NCBI RefSeq assembly: GCF_001417775.1
Contig: NZ_BBZJ01000042.1
Coordinates: 1-64,000, forward strand
Direction: 5' to 3'
DNA: 64,000 bases
Source of the DNA: Streptomyces sp. TP-A0356
GTDB lineage: Bacteria > Actinomycetota > Actinomycetes > Streptomycetales > Streptomycetaceae
Shown here in pieces: positions 62,545 to 64,000 of the stretch. The notes under the pieces are model-generated. The model did no database searches, was not told where the DNA came from, and worked only from the letters and a program-made list of their open reading frames with translations. The position numbers were made by a program, and so were the translations under genes. The first letter of the stretch is position 1. Each line of letters begins with the position of its first letter.

Positions 62545-62680
62545 CGCCGCTCGGCTGGATGCTGGTGCAGCCGAGACGCCAATCGTAGGCGTTCAGCGAG
62601 AGACGGGAGGGCTCGAAGGGATCGATGGTGATCTCGCCCGCCGCGACAGCGGCGGCGATGGCGGGTCCGGTCAGGATCAC
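62545..62680 (-). pseudogene. N-terminal fragment of dCTP-deaminase-like gene
   Basis: From GTG 62680 the frame reads VILTGPAIAAAVAAGEITID and PFEPSRLSLNAYDWRLG, closely following the conserved start of dCTP deaminases (MILTG..I...I..G.I.I.PF....L...SYD.RLG). The catalytic region is missing. A phrase TMFFVSTGDIDLYCGKYQAA just upstream, out of frame, may be another remnant. Confidence 0.55.
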
Positions 62681-62905
62681 GAGGCCACCGCCCGGACGGT
62701 GGCGGCGTCCCGCCAGTAGCGGACTCCTGCGGCCCCACGGCGGCCTGGTACTTGCCGCAGTAGAGGTCGATGTCGCCGGTGGAGACGAAGAACATGGTTC
62801 GAGGGCTTGCGGTCGGTCGGGCCTGCGGTGTGCTGGTGGGCATGGACGGGCGGTAGTCGCCCCCGAGTGATCCACCGGACGAGGTATCGGAGCTAATCCG
62901 GCCGG

Positions 62906-64000
62906 TCATGTCCCCGGCAGGATTGGCAGCACAGCCTCCACGGCGTCCTGGGAGGGAGGGCCGGCCGGCCACCACTGGCCGGACTGCTTGCGGAACGGGT
63001 ACCAGTGACCGTCCGGTCCGTACCGCAGCTCGATGTCGTGACCGACCAATTGGAGGCGGCCGCCGGTGCGGCGCAGCAGGGGAGGGTCGGGCAGGCCGGG
63101 AAGCGGTCGGGTGAGGAGTTGTTCGCGTGCCGCGGTCTCCGCGGCACGCGGTGGCACCTGGCCTCCGTCGAGGACGGCCAGTGCGGGTTGGCCCCCGTGC
63201 TTCCACGCCGCGCTTTCCCGCGCGAGCCGTGCACGCGCCTGGTCTGAACTGTTCAGCAGGCGGCCGACGACGCGAGGATCGCCGTCCGCTCGTGCCGCGC
63301 GCCGGACGGTGTCCAGCCAGGGGTCGGTGTCGAGCCAGAGCCGGGCGGCGGGGGCTCCTCCGGTGGCGACCGCGTGGCTGTAGGCGTCGGTGGCACGGTG
63401 GGCGGCGTCGTCGACCAGCGTGCGCAGCCGGTCGGGGGCCACAAGGCTGTCCTCGTGGCCCGGATCCGGGAACGGCCCGACAGTGACGGGCCCGGTCTCC
63501 GGGGCGGGAAGCTCCGGCAGGGGAGGCAGTCCGCCTTCCTGCCTGGCCCGCGCGAACGCCTCGCCAGCCGGGACTGCGCGAGCCGCGCCCGCCCTGGTCA
63601 GTTCCGCTTCTTCAGCGGCCTGTTCGGCAGCGGCGGCCTCGCGTTCGGCGCACCGGAGCGCTGCTTCCTCCCGCACGAAGTCCAAGTGGTGGCCGCGGAG
63701 CAGCAGGAGGGCGTCGGGGCGGGCGTCGATGGCCCGCGCGTACTGGTAGGAGACCGCTGCCGCGTGTTTGCAGGGGAAGCCCCAGTCAGGGCAGGTGCAC
63801 TCGTAGTCGGTGAGGCCGGGCCTGGGTACCAGGGCGATGTGTTCGGAGACGGCGATGCGCGCGGTTGCCTCGCCGAGCTCCCCGCGGGACAGTTCGGCGG
63901 CGGCCTCGACGTCGTCCGTCCATGCCTCGAGCAGCCGGTCCACCTCCGCCTCGAGCAGTTCGGGAACGCGGAGTGTGACCCTGTACGGGCGGCGGCCACT
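62906..64000 (-). CDS. SWIM zinc-finger domain protein (partial, 5' end outside window)
   Basis: The frame is open to the right edge; a GTG at 63943 is internal, as coding sequence (VTLRVPELLEAEVDRLLEAW) precedes it. The SWIM motif YECTCPDWGFPCKHAAAVSY gives CxC...CxH zinc ligands. The rest is a helical Ala/Glu/Arg-rich region and a C-terminal domain ending WYPFRKQSGQWWPAGP. SWIM proteins of this type often sit beside SNF2-type helicases; the neighbour lies outside the window. Confidence 0.75.
   Translation of the reverse strand, partial: SGRRPYRVTLRVPELLEAEVDRLLEAWTDDVEAAAELSRGELGEATARIAVSEHIALVPRPGLTDYECTCPDWGFPCKHAAAVSYQYARAIDARPDALLLLRGHHLDFVREEAALRCAEREAAAAEQAAEEAELTRAGAARAVPAGEAFARARQEGGLPPLPELPAPETGPVTVGPFPDPGHEDSLVAPDRLRTLVDDAAHRATDAYSHAVATGGAPAARLWLDTDPWLDTVRRAARADGDPRVVGRLLNSSDQARARLARESAAWKHGGQPALAVLDGGQVPPRAAETAAREQLLTRPLPGLPDPPLLRRTGGRLQLVGHDIELRYGPDGHWYPFRKQSGQWWPAGPPSQDAVEAVLPILPGT

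Noticed and set aside
1-64000. CRISPR arrays, tRNA or rRNA genes
   Set aside because: No regularly spaced 25-40 bp repeats and no tRNA-like T-loop/acceptor combination were noticed on either strand by eye.

Overview
The window is high-GC actinobacterial DNA. The strong third-position GC bias, GTG/TTG starts, gene families and insertion sequences all point to Streptomyces or a close relative. No rRNA, tRNA, CRISPR array or replication origin was seen. Many broken genes, nested insertion sequences and fragments on alternating strands suggest an accessory region such as a chromosome arm or large plasmid.

Layout. 0-6.3 kb: secreted proteins (an HNH-like lipoprotein, a NucA/NucB-type nuclease with an acidic neighbour), a decayed DNA ligase, and a small membrane protein coupled to a Crp/Fnr-type regulator. 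6.8-9.0 kb: a CocE-type hydrolase apparently broken by a roughly 70-bp micro-inversion, next to a truncated glycosyltransferase. 9.4-11.5 kb: a SRPBCC protein coupled to a zinc alcohol/formaldehyde dehydrogenase. 12.2-16 kb: transposase remnant, then a PadR-controlled operon (PadR, membrane protein, hydrolase, nitroreductase). 16-21 kb: insertion sequences around a methyltransferase. 21-25.5 kb: a second secreted HNH-like protein and a tightly overlapping operon of small proteins divergent from a GntR regulator. 25.7-28.3 kb: S66 peptidase and a Fic-like toxin-antitoxin pair. 28.5-31.3 kb: an IS3 element interrupted by an IS30 element with a TAG target duplication. 31.5-37.6 kb: secreted inhibitor-like protein, ArsR-type regulator, mobilisation remnant, beta-helix protein and GH25 lysozyme, flanked by two diverged copies of a phoU 3' fragment. 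38.2-40 kb: ISL3 element and a broken Gfa gene. 40.3-43.8 kb: ABC transporter, frameshifted squalene/phytoene-synthase-like gene and polyprenyl diphosphate synthase (remnant of a terpenoid cluster). 43.9-47.6 kb: IS3, IS256 (with passenger gene) and IS701 pieces. 48-51.5 kb: regulator, ABC exporter, small membrane protein and winged-helix regulator. 51.5-52.6 kb: broken ABC ATPase.

52.5-61.1 kb is the most coherent region and looks like a magnesium-homeostasis island. A sequence matching the M-box (ykoK) Mg2+ riboswitch lies upstream of an NRAMP-family transporter whose metal-site motifs depart from the Mn/Fe type as in NRAMP-related Mg2+ transporters. Downstream on the same strand come two VOC proteins, two unknown 87-residue proteins, an MgtC/SapB protein and a small membrane protein. 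Upstream is a two-gene unit: a soluble PRC/MgtE-N/CBS protein, the Mg sensor part of MgtE without its pore, overlapping a second NRAMP transporter. A 25-codon leader ORF with a strong ribosome binding site lies between the M-box and the first transporter.

The right edge holds truncated fragments (histidine kinase, membrane protein, dCTP-deaminase-like) and a SWIM zinc-finger gene that runs out of the window.
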